This document shows, piece by piece, positions 8,340 through 14,675 of a DNA stretch of 40,745 bases. The position numbers and the translations under genes were made by a program. The stretch is from an uncultured Flavobacteriales bacterium (GTDB lineage: Bacteria > Bacteroidota > Bacteroidia > Flavobacteriales_D > Crocinitomicaceae): positions 1 through 40,745 of the forward strand of contig CAJQJL010000159.1 of assembly GCA_905478665.1 (NCBI GenBank), given 5' to 3'. Under the pieces are notes generated by a model. The model was not told the origin of the DNA. It did no database searches and saw nothing but the letters and a program-made list of their open reading frames with translations. Position 1 is the first letter of the stretch. Each line of letters begins with the position of its first letter.

Positions 8340-9410
8340 CTATGCCGTCGGCTCGTCAATTAGCATGTCAATAAAGTCATCAAGGCCTTTACTGATACCA
8401 TGCTTCAATGTCTCCTCACCTGCCTTTTTCAATTTAACTAGATTTTCAGGTGACGCATCCGACATGTCAGGAGCGTAATTACGGGCATCTTGAGGGACAT
8501 CAATTCGTAAATAGCACTTGCGATTTTCTTCCTTCAAAGTGCCAAAGATTTCATTCATTTGAAAGGCGACTGTATCAACGCTACCGTCCATCATTATTTC
8601 AGGAATAGATTTCGCCCAACTCAGCACTCCCCATTTGTGACTTTTTTTAATTTCAGGTAATTTGAAGTTTCCGCCTCCTGTACCAATTGACAAAATCAGC
8701 ATCTCGCTTGCCTTGGGTTCGTTAAAATCTCTTCCTCGCTTTGTGAAATCAGTATTTCTTGCTTCCGCGTACGCGCACATGGACGGATTGTTAGCAAAAA
8801 CACCTCCGTCTATATTTACCATTGCAACTGGATCTTTGTCTTTAACAGGATCTGGGGCTATATTTTTCACCTTCGCAGGCGCAAAATAGGTAGGCGCAGC
8901 TGATGTAGACCGCGTTACGTCACGTACAAAAAACTCTCGTTTTGTTGGATCTTCATTACTTGTGAAAAAGAATGAAGATCTGGTCGCCATATTGTAGGTT
9001 GTAATTAAACAGGGCTTGAGCAATTCACTCATTTTCAGATCTACAAACTTCTCTTTGAAGAGCCCTTCTATATTCTTGGCACTGAACCCTGTTGCATTCG
9101 AAAGGCCCCAAATACGTTTCCAAGCTGGTACTTTTGAGGCTGTAAAAATTCTACCACCTTCTTTCGAGTAAAACTCTAAAGCTTCTGTTGCGGTAAATCT
9201 TGGTTTGTTATTCGTATCTGGCGCTAGATAGATGCACGACAAAATTCCTCCAGTGCTTGTTCCAGCGATTAAATCAAAGTAATCAGCAATTTTTGCATTC
9301 TTATCCTTCGTTTTTCGCTGAAGTTCGCTCTCAACATATTGCATGATGGTTGCAGGGACAATTCCTCTAATTCCGCCACCGTCCAGGGCAAGTATTCTGA
9401 CTTTTTTCAT
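8340..9410 (-). CDS. Patatin-like phospholipase, 356 aa
   Basis: All patatin hallmarks are present: the glycine-rich oxyanion motif DGGGIRG (10-16), nucleophile Ser52 in GTSTG (50-54), and the dyad Asp201 in NIDGGVFANNP. Length is typical for a bacterial single-domain patatin. No signal peptide or membrane segment is seen, so it should be cytosolic, acting on membrane glycerophospholipids. It is the first gene of a four-gene operon with a membrane trypsin-like protease, an exported protein and a lipoprotein. Patatins serve as membrane-degrading effectors in CBASS (CapV) and other defence systems, but no cyclic-nucleotide synthase is visible here. Ordinary lipid turnover remains possible. The promoter and several palindromes lie upstream, 9477-9883. 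Confidence 0.95.
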   Translation of the reverse strand: MKKVRILALDGGGIRGIVPATIMQYVESELQRKTKDKNAKIADYFDLIAGTSTGGILSCIYLAPDTNNKPRFTATEALEFYSKEGGRIFTASKVPAWKRIWGLSNATGFSAKNIEGLFKEKFVDLKMSELLKPCLITTYNMATRSSFFFTSNEDPTKREFFVRDVTRSTSAAPTYFAPAKVKNIAPDPVKDKDPVAMVNIDGGVFANNPSMCAYAEARNTDFTKRGRDFNEPKASEMLILSIGTGGGNFKLPEIKKSHKWGVLSWAKSIPEIMMDGSVDTVAFQMNEIFGTLKEENRKCYLRIDVPQDARNYAPDMSDASPENLVKLKKAGEETLKHGISKGLDDFIDMLIDEPTA

Positions 9411-9476
9411 AAGTGGTTCAAGTTACATTGTTCCGAAATAAACAGGAAATTGTTCACTGTTCATCTCAAGCATGCC

Positions 9477-9507
9477 CAAAAATATCGCGAATAATTACAA
9501 TTATCAA
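9477..9507 (-). promoter_or_regulatory. Putative promoter of the patatin operon
   Basis: On the minus strand TTG (9507-9505), 20 nt spacer, TATTTTTG (9484-9477), a full match to TAnnTTTG. The expected start is near 9470, giving a leader of about 60 nt before the ATG at 9410. Confidence 0.5.
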
Positions 9508-9522
9508 GGGTATAAATACCCT
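9507..9522. promoter_or_regulatory. Palindrome AGGGTAT-AA-ATACCCT abutting the -33 element
   Basis: Perfect 7-bp arms around 2 bp, directly upstream of and touching the -33 TTG of the patatin promoter. The position suits an operator for an activator or repressor. Confidence 0.5.
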
Positions 9523-9550
9523 AATCGACAGGGCGAATTGTGAAGATTTT

Positions 9551-9571
9551 GCGTTTTTGTCACAAAAACGC
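9551..9571. promoter_or_regulatory. 21-bp palindrome GCGTTTTTGT-C-ACAAAAACGC
   Basis: Ten-bp arms, perfect around a single central base, 40-60 bp upstream of the predicted -33 element of the patatin operon. Candidate regulator-binding site. Confidence 0.55.
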
Positions 9572-9623
9572 GCAGTGATTACTAACTTCTTGATTGGGTT
9601 CTTTGTGAAATAGCCTCCCTCAA

Positions 9624-9670
9624 CACCACTCCATTGACTGTGCTACTACTCAAAAATGCCAGGAGTGGTG
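9624..9670. repeat. Inverted repeat CACCACTCC ... GGAGTGGTG
   Basis: Perfect 9-bp arms (9624-9632 and 9662-9670) with a 29-nt loop and no T-tract. Purpose unclear; it could be a looped operator or a structured RNA element. Confidence 0.35.
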
Positions 9671-9852
9671 CCTTGGGTGGAAACTATGTGATTAGGTTAG
9701 CTTATGACGTCTGTTAATCTAGATGAAAGTGGGTCCGTATCAATCTAAAGGAAACTATGAAATATCCAATACTGACTCCTTGAAATACCTAGATCAAGCC
9801 GCGATTAAGCATAGCTCAAACATACTCGGTATAATTGGGAAAAACAACAGGA

Positions 9853-9883
9853 TTAATACCTGAATTACTAGGTATTAATACCC
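9853..9883. promoter_or_regulatory. Nested palindromes around GGTATTAATACC
   Basis: TTAATACCT (9853-9861) and AGGTATTAA (9870-9878) form a perfect 9-bp inverted repeat with an 8-nt spacer. GGTATTAATACC (9871-9882) is itself a 12-bp perfect palindrome. The half-site TACC(C/T) also occurs in the palindrome at 9507-9522. Confidence 0.45.
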
Positions 9884-9959
9884 GATTTTTATCTATTCGG
9901 AAATAATCTCTTGATGAGGTGTAGTAATATTAAAATTTATTCTTTGTTGGCTAGATTCG

Positions 9960-10277
9960 CTAAACAGCACCCACCGTGAAAATGTTTTCAACGATAATTC
10001 CATCTCCTGGTTTTGGGAACGTTCCTTCTTCTGTAATCATGTCCTCAAATTTAAATTCCAGAAGTAATCCTTCAGGAACAATTTCTCCACAATTGTCCGG
10101 TTCCGTTCTGTAAAGAACAACAAGATATGGCGGTCCTGCCTGTAATCCTGCTTCATACGTTTCCAATCTAAAATGGTCACTTTTAGTGCATCCCCCTGAT
10201 TGAACTCTGATCTTAAGAACTCCATTTATCAACTCCATTCCGAGGAGTTTTTCCTCTTGTCTATATGCTTCTACCAT
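9960..10277 (-). CDS. Hypothetical protein, 105 aa, with SGGCTKSDHF motif
   Basis: No family recognised with confidence. The protein has no signal peptide or membrane segment. It carries a compact motif QSGGCTKSDHF (~27-37) and a second cysteine in EPDNCGEIVPEG (~60-71), and appears rich in short beta strands. The ATG at 10277 has a promoter 53 bp upstream. It stands alone, 415 bp from the regulator gene upstream and over 500 bp from the patatin gene downstream, so it is probably a single transcription unit. Length, codon use and the absence of an overlapping competitor support a real gene. Confidence 0.75.
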   Translation of the reverse strand: MVEAYRQEEKLLGMELINGVLKIRVQSGGCTKSDHFRLETYEAGLQAGPPYLVVLYRTEPDNCGEIVPEGLLLEFKFEDMITEEGTFPKPGDGIIVENIFTVGAV

Positions 10278-10691
10278 TGTAATAGTATGTTTTTAATTTC
10301 TTCTATTGTGTGACCATCGACTCACACTACAAATCTAGACTTTGTATTTGCATAAATCAATAGTACTAGTACCCAAATATAGTACAGAAAATACCTGATT
10401 TTTTCACATTTATGAGAAAAATTGATTTTTCACACATTTATTGCCAATTACCGACAATTTTCAACATATTTATTTCATTTACTTGCGCAAAATTACGCAT
10501 TCTGCCTCATGAAAAATAATTAGATCACAGAACACTCATTTGATAAGTCACATTGCGCTACTATGCGCTGTGGTAGCTAGGAAACGAAACTCTACCAAGT
10601 GAAAGTTACAATTATCAAGTCAAGTTGAATGATGAAAATTGTCTCTTCAGATAAATTGGCTCTTCACTAGTTAGCTTCTTAAAATTTACAA
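10278..10691. other. Intergenic region between response regulator and 105-aa gene
   Basis: AT-rich, 414 bp. It holds the promoter for the 105-aa gene and the palindrome GTACTAGTAC (10363-10372). I see no gene or RNA, and no clear terminator hairpin for the regulator operon that ends at 10692. Confidence 0.6.
10330..10361 (-). promoter_or_regulatory. Putative promoter of the 105-aa gene
   Basis: Minus strand: ATTG (10361-10358), 20 nt spacer, TAGATTTG (10337-10330), an exact TAnnTTTG match. The palindrome GTACTAGTAC lies one base upstream of the -33 element. Confidence 0.55.
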
Positions 10692-11318
10692 TCAGTCTAG
10701 CTTATAGATTCCATGCTTAATAGCATACACGACGAGTCCAACCCTGCTTTTTACTCCAAGCTTTTCAAATAATGCTTCCCGATACCCATCGACAGTTCGT
10801 GGCGAAACACACATTTTATCAGCTATTTCTTTGTAGGTCAATTCAGTGGCAACAAACTCCAAAAATTCATTCTCCCGTTCAGATAATACACTCCTGTCAC
10901 TTTGCACATTGTTCAATAAGAGCTGACCAACCTCGTTGGAATAATAGAACCCTTTGGACATTAGATCGTTCAATGCTTGCTCTAATTCGCTCGGTTCAGC
11001 ATCTTTAAGAATATACCCATCAGCACCACTTTTTAGCATGCGAATGATAGAAGACTCATCTACATACATGGACAAGGCAAGGATTTTGATCTTAGGATGT
11101 TGCTTCCTGAGCAATACAGCCGTTTCGTACCCGTTCATAATCGGCATATTTATGTCCAAAATGACAATATCTGGATGCTTGGTCGTTTGCAGCGCCTTTA
11201 GCAACTCCTTCCCATTGTTTGCCTTGATGTTCACTTCGATGTCCGAAAAGTCTTCTATTAGACCGACGACACCCTTTCGGAAAAGTACGTGATCGTCTGC
11301 AATTCCAATTCTTATCAT
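10692..11318 (-). CDS. NarL/FixJ-family response regulator (REC-LuxR HTH), 208 aa
   Basis: The receiver domain (1-120) has the acidic pair Asp8-Asp9, phosphoacceptor Asp55 in VILDINMP, and the conserved lysine in GADGYILKDAEP. A LuxR-type helix-turn-helix follows (~145-205: LSERENEFLEFV, TYKEIADKMCVSPRTVDGYR). It is the last gene of the operon, 2 bp after its kinase, so it should receive phosphate from that kinase and bind DNA. Likely targets are the operon itself and the nearby paralogue promoters; this is inferred from position. Confidence 0.97.
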   Translation of the reverse strand: MIRIGIADDHVLFRKGVVGLIEDFSDIEVNIKANNGKELLKALQTTKHPDIVILDINMPIMNGYETAVLLRKQHPKIKILALSMYVDESSIIRMLKSGADGYILKDAEPSELEQALNDLMSKGFYYSNEVGQLLLNNVQSDRSVLSERENEFLEFVATELTYKEIADKMCVSPRTVDGYREALFEKLGVKSRVGLVVYAIKHGIYKLD

Positions 11319-11320
11319 AG

Positions 11321-12091
11321 TTATTCCTTAATAGTAATGGTGATTGATGTACCCGCATCTCCACTCACAACGTCAAGTTGCGCATCTATGACTGAAGTCC
11401 GTTGGTACAAATTGTTGAATCCAGATCCTTTTGACCTGGCCTTTTCTGCATCAAACCCAATTCCGTTATCTGTGATGACGAGGACTAGTTCTTTGCGCTT
11501 ATAGGTAAGAGCAACTGTCACCCGTGTCGCCTGCGCATGCTTCAGAATATTCTGCGAAATCTCTTGAATCATTCGGTATACAAACAATCTTTTTTCTGGA
11601 TCAGTAAAAAATTGATTCCCCGATATTTGATACTCCACGTCCATGTTTGTTTTTCGAAGCTTTTCTACTTCAAGCTCCACAAGTTCTGTGAGTTTTTTAT
11701 TAGACAGGTACGTAGGATTCAATGAATGCGACAAGGATCTCAAATCTTGAATTGATCGTGCGACTAACTCCCTGCTCTCATCCATTCGTGTCTTTTGCTC
11801 TTCCGATGCCGTTCCTTGTAATTTTGTTAAATGTATTTTCGCCAGAGAAAGTGATTGTCCAATATTGTCGTGAATCTCCTGAGAAACGTGTTCCAAGGTT
11901 TTTTCCTGAATTTCCAGCTGGGTCTTTAAGATTTCCTCTTCGTATTTTGCCTCAACAGAAACCATTTCATCTTGATGCTGATTTTGCGCACGTCTGTACA
12001 GTAAAGCTGAAACAACGATGAGTCCAGCTAGGAAAAAGAACAACAGTGTTCCCAGAATAATGGTTAACGTGACTTGAAAATCTGCTTGCAT
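11321..12091 (-). CDS. Histidine kinase (HisKA_3 type), 256 aa
   Basis: A start at 12091 (MQADFQ) gives an N-terminal membrane segment (~8-32) and then a coiled coil. An alternative start at 12175 adds 28 residues with no obvious purpose and overlaps the upstream gene by over 100 bp. The dimerisation helix contains the phosphorylated His74 in QEIHDNIGQSL. The ATPase domain has an N-box (ISQNILKHA), DNGIGF and GSGFNNLYQR. There is no extracytoplasmic sensor domain, so sensing probably depends on the membrane protein encoded just upstream, whose end overlaps this start by 28 bp. It pairs with the NarL-type regulator 2 bp downstream. Confidence 0.95.
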   Translation of the reverse strand: MQADFQVTLTIILGTLLFFFLAGLIVVSALLYRRAQNQHQDEMVSVEAKYEEEILKTQLEIQEKTLEHVSQEIHDNIGQSLSLAKIHLTKLQGTASEEQKTRMDESRELVARSIQDLRSLSHSLNPTYLSNKKLTELVELEVEKLRKTNMDVEYQISGNQFFTDPEKRLFVYRMIQEISQNILKHAQATRVTVALTYKRKELVLVITDNGIGFDAEKARSKGSGFNNLYQRTSVIDAQLDVVSGDAGTSITITIKE

Positions 12092-12708
12092 GTGAATCCT
12101 ACCAAATATAGTGAATAGAGCATAAGATTTAACACATAGCCAATAGTCCACAGGTCGAAAGCTGAATCTGGCCATCGTTTTTCAAGGTAGGCATCAAATC
12201 CCATCTGAAAGAATGCTCCAAGAAAAAAGAATAAATGTGCTGTGTTGATCCAAAAGAAAGGTTGCCGAAAAAGACGCTCCCCCATTACGGGATTTGTTAA
12301 CAGCTGAAAATGATAGATAGACGCAAAAACGACAACAAGGAAATAGCTAATTACTAAGCTGAGTGCGTTTTCATTTTCTAAGCCCTCCACTTCAACGGAC
12401 AAAAACAAGCTCAGCCCCCAGAAAGCAGCAATCATTGGAAGCATTGCTTTCTTAAACCAAGAATAGTCAAGCACCTTGCCATAGATCAATGCCAAAAGCG
12501 TGAATTCCAATGGCTGATACACATGATTCAAAAAATGTGCAAGTTTGTCGTCAATTTCATAATCATACCATTCAAACAACAAAACCATCCCCAAAAGGAC
12601 GGTCATGTATGTTGAATAGTTCCCTAGATGCTTCCGATTAATGATACTGACCACCAGTCCAGAAGCAATCAGAGAGAGATAAATGTGATATAGAGTTTGG
12701 TCTGTCAA
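12064..12708 (-). CDS. Integral membrane protein, about six helices, probable sensor partner, 214 aa
   Basis: The sequence is almost wholly hydrophobic, with roughly six to seven membrane segments and short loops. The N-terminus is not a cleaved signal. Acidic and aromatic residues lie in or near the membrane (FEWYDYEIDDK), and the positive C-terminus (CKQIFKSR) is probably cytosolic. Proteins of this shape are common in Bacteroidota beside kinases. It starts 10 bp after the lipoprotein paralogue and overlaps the kinase gene, so all belong to one operon. The likely role is signal reception for the sensorless kinase; ligand unknown. Confidence 0.85.
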   Translation of the reverse strand: MTDQTLYHIYLSLIASGLVVSIINRKHLGNYSTYMTVLLGMVLLFEWYDYEIDDKLAHFLNHVYQPLEFTLLALIYGKVLDYSWFKKAMLPMIAAFWGLSLFLSVEVEGLENENALSLVISYFLVVVFASIYHFQLLTNPVMGERLFRQPFFWINTAHLFFFLGAFFQMGFDAYLEKRWPDSAFDLWTIGYVLNLMLYSLYLVGFTCKQIFKSR

Positions 12709-12718
12709 TGCTTATTGA

Positions 12719-13258
12719 TTACTCATCATCGCTTTTGGGACAGCTCAAAATTTCTAACGGAACCTCTAAAGTATTTTCAAAATATGATTTGATCATATCG
12801 CAATAATGTATCGGATCAGTCCCATTAGGAATTACTTCAGAAATTTCTCTTCGTGGCTTCCATCGCTGTATTCCCCCAGAATGGCCAGTAACACCAAACC
12901 CAATCATTCCACCCTTGTCATCCAAAGCCGCCAAAGTGAAAGTATGGTAACTAGTATCTCTGTGCGGATTACTAATACCGTTTAGGGCTATCACTTTACC
13001 TCCCTTGTTCCTAGCAAGATTTAGAATCATTTCCAGTTCATCCAAATCAATCTCCATTAGAAAAGCATCCTTGCTAAATTCATTGGGGTCAATTTGATTT
13101 ACAAACGCTAAGGACATATCGAATATACTTTGATATTCCACAGGTTGCATAATCGCATTGTCGACAAGCGCTACGTTTTTTGAAGTTACCTCCTTTTTCG
13201 TACAACAAGCACCAACAATCAATGCGCTAGAGACAAGAAATATTAGTTGTTTTTTCAT
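12719..13258 (-). CDS. RWKPR-family paralogue C, lipoprotein form, 179 aa
   Basis: An N-terminal lipoprotein signal (MKKQLIFLVSSALIVGACC) is followed by the domain shared with the two upstream paralogues. Shared features are a helix with SLAFVNQ, an acidic helix (EIDLDELEMILNLA), a GIS strand, YHTFTLAALDDKG, and IQRWKPRREI. It ends with LSCPKSDDE; paralogue B also ends in Cys-Pro. The family is unknown to me. As the only member with a lipid anchor, it may be the envelope-tethered form of a protein whose other copies are free. It lies 30 bp after paralogue B and 10 bp before the membrane protein gene of the two-component system. Confidence 0.88.
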   Translation of the reverse strand: MKKQLIFLVSSALIVGACCTKKEVTSKNVALVDNAIMQPVEYQSIFDMSLAFVNQIDPNEFSKDAFLMEIDLDELEMILNLARNKGGKVIALNGISNPHRDTSYHTFTLAALDDKGGMIGFGVTGHSGGIQRWKPRREISEVIPNGTDPIHYCDMIKSYFENTLEVPLEILSCPKSDDE

Positions 13259-13288
13259 CGTGTTTAATTTAAGTAAATACCCACACTC

Positions 13289-13726
13289 TTACGGGCAGGT
13301 CATTGAATTTTCATTAAATCCCATAGATACAAAGTGTGCTTTTATTTTCGCACAAGCCTCCTCTGCTGGGACTCCTTCGACTATTTCAGCAATCGTCTTG
13401 CGAGGTTTCCAACGCTGTACTCCAGCATTTTCACCTAGTATTGGTCTGTGGACTCCGTCCTCATCAAGAACAACAATAGTAAAAGTATGACTGTAATTCT
13501 CTATATGCAATCCATTTATCGCAACTAAAACATCGTTTTCGCCTGTCATTAGGTCAAGCATTCCCTGAACATCACTTTTCGTAAGCTGTAAGCTGAACGC
13601 CTCGTGTGCCTGATTAACCTCTTCTTCGTAAATGTGTTCAACATATCTTTTGGACAATGCGAATATTTCTGATTGTGGAACAACGTACGACACTGCAGCT
13701 AATCCCTCATTTTCTTCATCTGCCAT
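13289..13726 (-). CDS. RWKPR-family paralogue B, 145 aa
   Basis: No classical signal peptide; it starts MADEENEGLAAVSYVV. The shared domain follows: EIFALSKRYVEH, LTKSDVQGMLDLM, AINGLHIEN, SHTFTIVVLDEDG, VQRWKPRKTI. The C-terminus is Met-Thr-Cys-Pro. Function unknown. It is the first gene of the probable five-gene operon B, C, membrane protein, kinase, regulator, and has a promoter closely matching that of paralogue A. Conservation across three copies despite low overall identity argues that the RW(K/R)PR segment and the HTF strand are functional. Confidence 0.88.
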   Translation of the reverse strand: MADEENEGLAAVSYVVPQSEIFALSKRYVEHIYEEEVNQAHEAFSLQLTKSDVQGMLDLMTGENDVLVAINGLHIENYSHTFTIVVLDEDGVHRPILGENAGVQRWKPRKTIAEIVEGVPAEEACAKIKAHFVSMGFNENSMTCP

Positions 13727-13763
13727 AATAATTAAATTTTAAGTTAAAAATTGATTTAGACTA

Positions 13764-13797
13764 CAATGTACTCTACAGCACTTCATTCTTACAACCC
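13764..13797 (-). promoter_or_regulatory. Promoter of paralogue B, matching that of paralogue A
   Basis: Minus strand: GGGTTG (13797-13792), 21 nt, TACATTG (13770-13764). The block at 13783-13802 is 18/20 identical to 14392-14411 in front of paralogue A, with the same spacing to the -7 box. Confidence 0.6.
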
Positions 13798-13848
13798 CAA
13801 AAGAAAAGTCGCCTAACACAAATATGCGACAGACGACTGTATATCAGT

Positions 13849-13863
13849 ACTGTACACTGTACA
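13849..13863. promoter_or_regulatory. Tandem ACTGTAC repeat containing TGTAC-ACT-GTACA
   Basis: Two head-to-tail ACTGTAC units create an inverted repeat with 5-bp arms, in the 187 bp gap between paralogues A and B and upstream of the B promoter. Candidate regulator site; unproven. Confidence 0.35.
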
Positions 13864-13913
13864 ACAACAACTAATGTACGTGTATTTTACGCTCCTCTGC
13901 GGGAAAAACACCC

Positions 13914-14345
13914 CTAAGTAAACAAAGCGTCCAAATAGGTATCTACCGCTGTTGCGTTATTCAATGTCAATGGTGAAATTGCATCGACAATTTTCTTTCT
14001 CGGTCTCCAACGCTCCAATCCGTAGTACTTGTTTCCATTGGCATCTTCACCGAGTGACATTGCCTTGTCATTTTCATCAAAGGCTACCAAAATGAAGGTT
14101 TGTACCAGCTCATCGTTCACCGATTCCAAGCCCAAAATCCCTTCAACATATTCGAATTCGCCGCCGTCTTCTGTCGCATTTTGAAGATCTATCAGGTCTT
14201 GTTTGTCAATAGACATGTGCATTGACTCTTCGTCAATATCAAAATTCGGGGTACATGTTGTGTCGTCCATACATGCTTGTCGATTTACATAAGCTGTTGC
14301 CATTGTAACGATCTCGTCAAAGGTTAATTTTGCTCCTCCTGCCAT
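13914..14345 (-). CDS. RWKPR-family paralogue A, 143 aa
   Basis: Starts MAGGAKLTFDEIVTMATAYV without a classical signal peptide. It contains the family marks: SIDKQDLIDLQNA, EGILGLE, QTFILVAFDENDK, and LERWRPRKKIVDAI. Unlike B and C it has two cysteines near residues 25-31 (CMDDTTC) and no C-terminal Cys-Pro. The gap to paralogue B is 187 bp, so it is probably transcribed separately from its own promoter. Function unknown. It might be a secreted or intracellular partner of the downstream sensor system; this is inference. Confidence 0.88.
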   Translation of the reverse strand: MAGGAKLTFDEIVTMATAYVNRQACMDDTTCTPNFDIDEESMHMSIDKQDLIDLQNATEDGGEFEYVEGILGLESVNDELVQTFILVAFDENDKAMSLGEDANGNKYYGLERWRPRKKIVDAISPLTLNNATAVDTYLDALFT

Positions 14346-14675
14346 AATTTTTTATTTAATTGGTTTATGGAGCAAAGTACCTGAGAGTCAGTCTTTCTTA
14401 CAACCCGAAAATCTTTAGGCTTAATAAAACGGGTGGCGCAAAGAACTGATTTACTAGTGATTACAATTTTACTTGTTGGTCCGTTTCGGTGGATTTTACG
14501 CGAAGGTATGGGGAAAACCCCGCATCAAAAGAATGATGAGTTATGAAATAAAGGCATTTAATCTCGAAGACTGTATTGTTCCCTGATCTTCTTCTCTGGC
14601 TCAACGCAAAAAAAATAGAGAACAAGCAAGAAAATGCTTAGACACAATTATACTGAAGTAAAAAAAAATCGCTCT
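14346..14675. other. Intergenic region between paaZ-like gene and paralogue A
   Basis: About 330 bp. It holds the paralogue A promoter, the small inverted repeat GGGGAAAACCCC (14510-14521), and minus-strand T-runs just after the paaZ-like stop (14654-14672) without a clear hairpin. No gene or RNA seen. Confidence 0.6.
14373..14406 (-). promoter_or_regulatory. Promoter of paralogue A
   Basis: Minus strand: GGGTTG (14406-14401), 21 nt, TACTTTG (14379-14373), close to the -33/-7 consensus. Leader would be about 20-25 nt. Confidence 0.6.

Larger units (their letters stand above)
9411..9959. other. Gene-free 549 bp region upstream of the patatin operon
   Basis: No convincing gene on either strand; a 66-codon plus-strand frame at 9413-9613 looks random. 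The region contains a promoter for the patatin operon (9477-9507) and several inverted repeats listed separately. The gene on its far side (9960-10277) points the same way, so the region is both its 3' flank and the control region of the patatin operon. Confidence 0.7.

Noticed and set aside
8340-9410. Patatin as a CBASS effector (CapV)
   Set aside because: No CD-NTase, Cap2/Cap3 or HORMA/TRIP13-like gene is visible on either side; the family match alone does not make it CBASS.
9413-9613. 66-codon plus-strand reading frame
   Set aside because: Lies over the patatin promoter and palindromes, has random-looking composition and no start context; judged non-coding.
9507-9883. Palindromes as classic NarL 7-2-7 sites
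   Set aside because: In NarL 7-2-7 sites the TAC ends are on the outside of the palindrome; here they are at the inside, so the known consensus does not fit.
12092-12175. Longer start for the histidine kinase at 12175
   Set aside because: It adds 28 residues of no clear function and over 100 bp of overlap; the ATG at 12091 leads directly into the membrane helix.
12719-14345. RWKPR proteins as ribosomal natural-product precursors
   Set aside because: They are long folded-looking domains with a conserved core and no variable core peptide or modifying enzyme genes nearby.
14510-14521. GGGGAAAACCCC as a terminator
   Set aside because: Only 4-bp arms and no following T-run on either strand at the right place.
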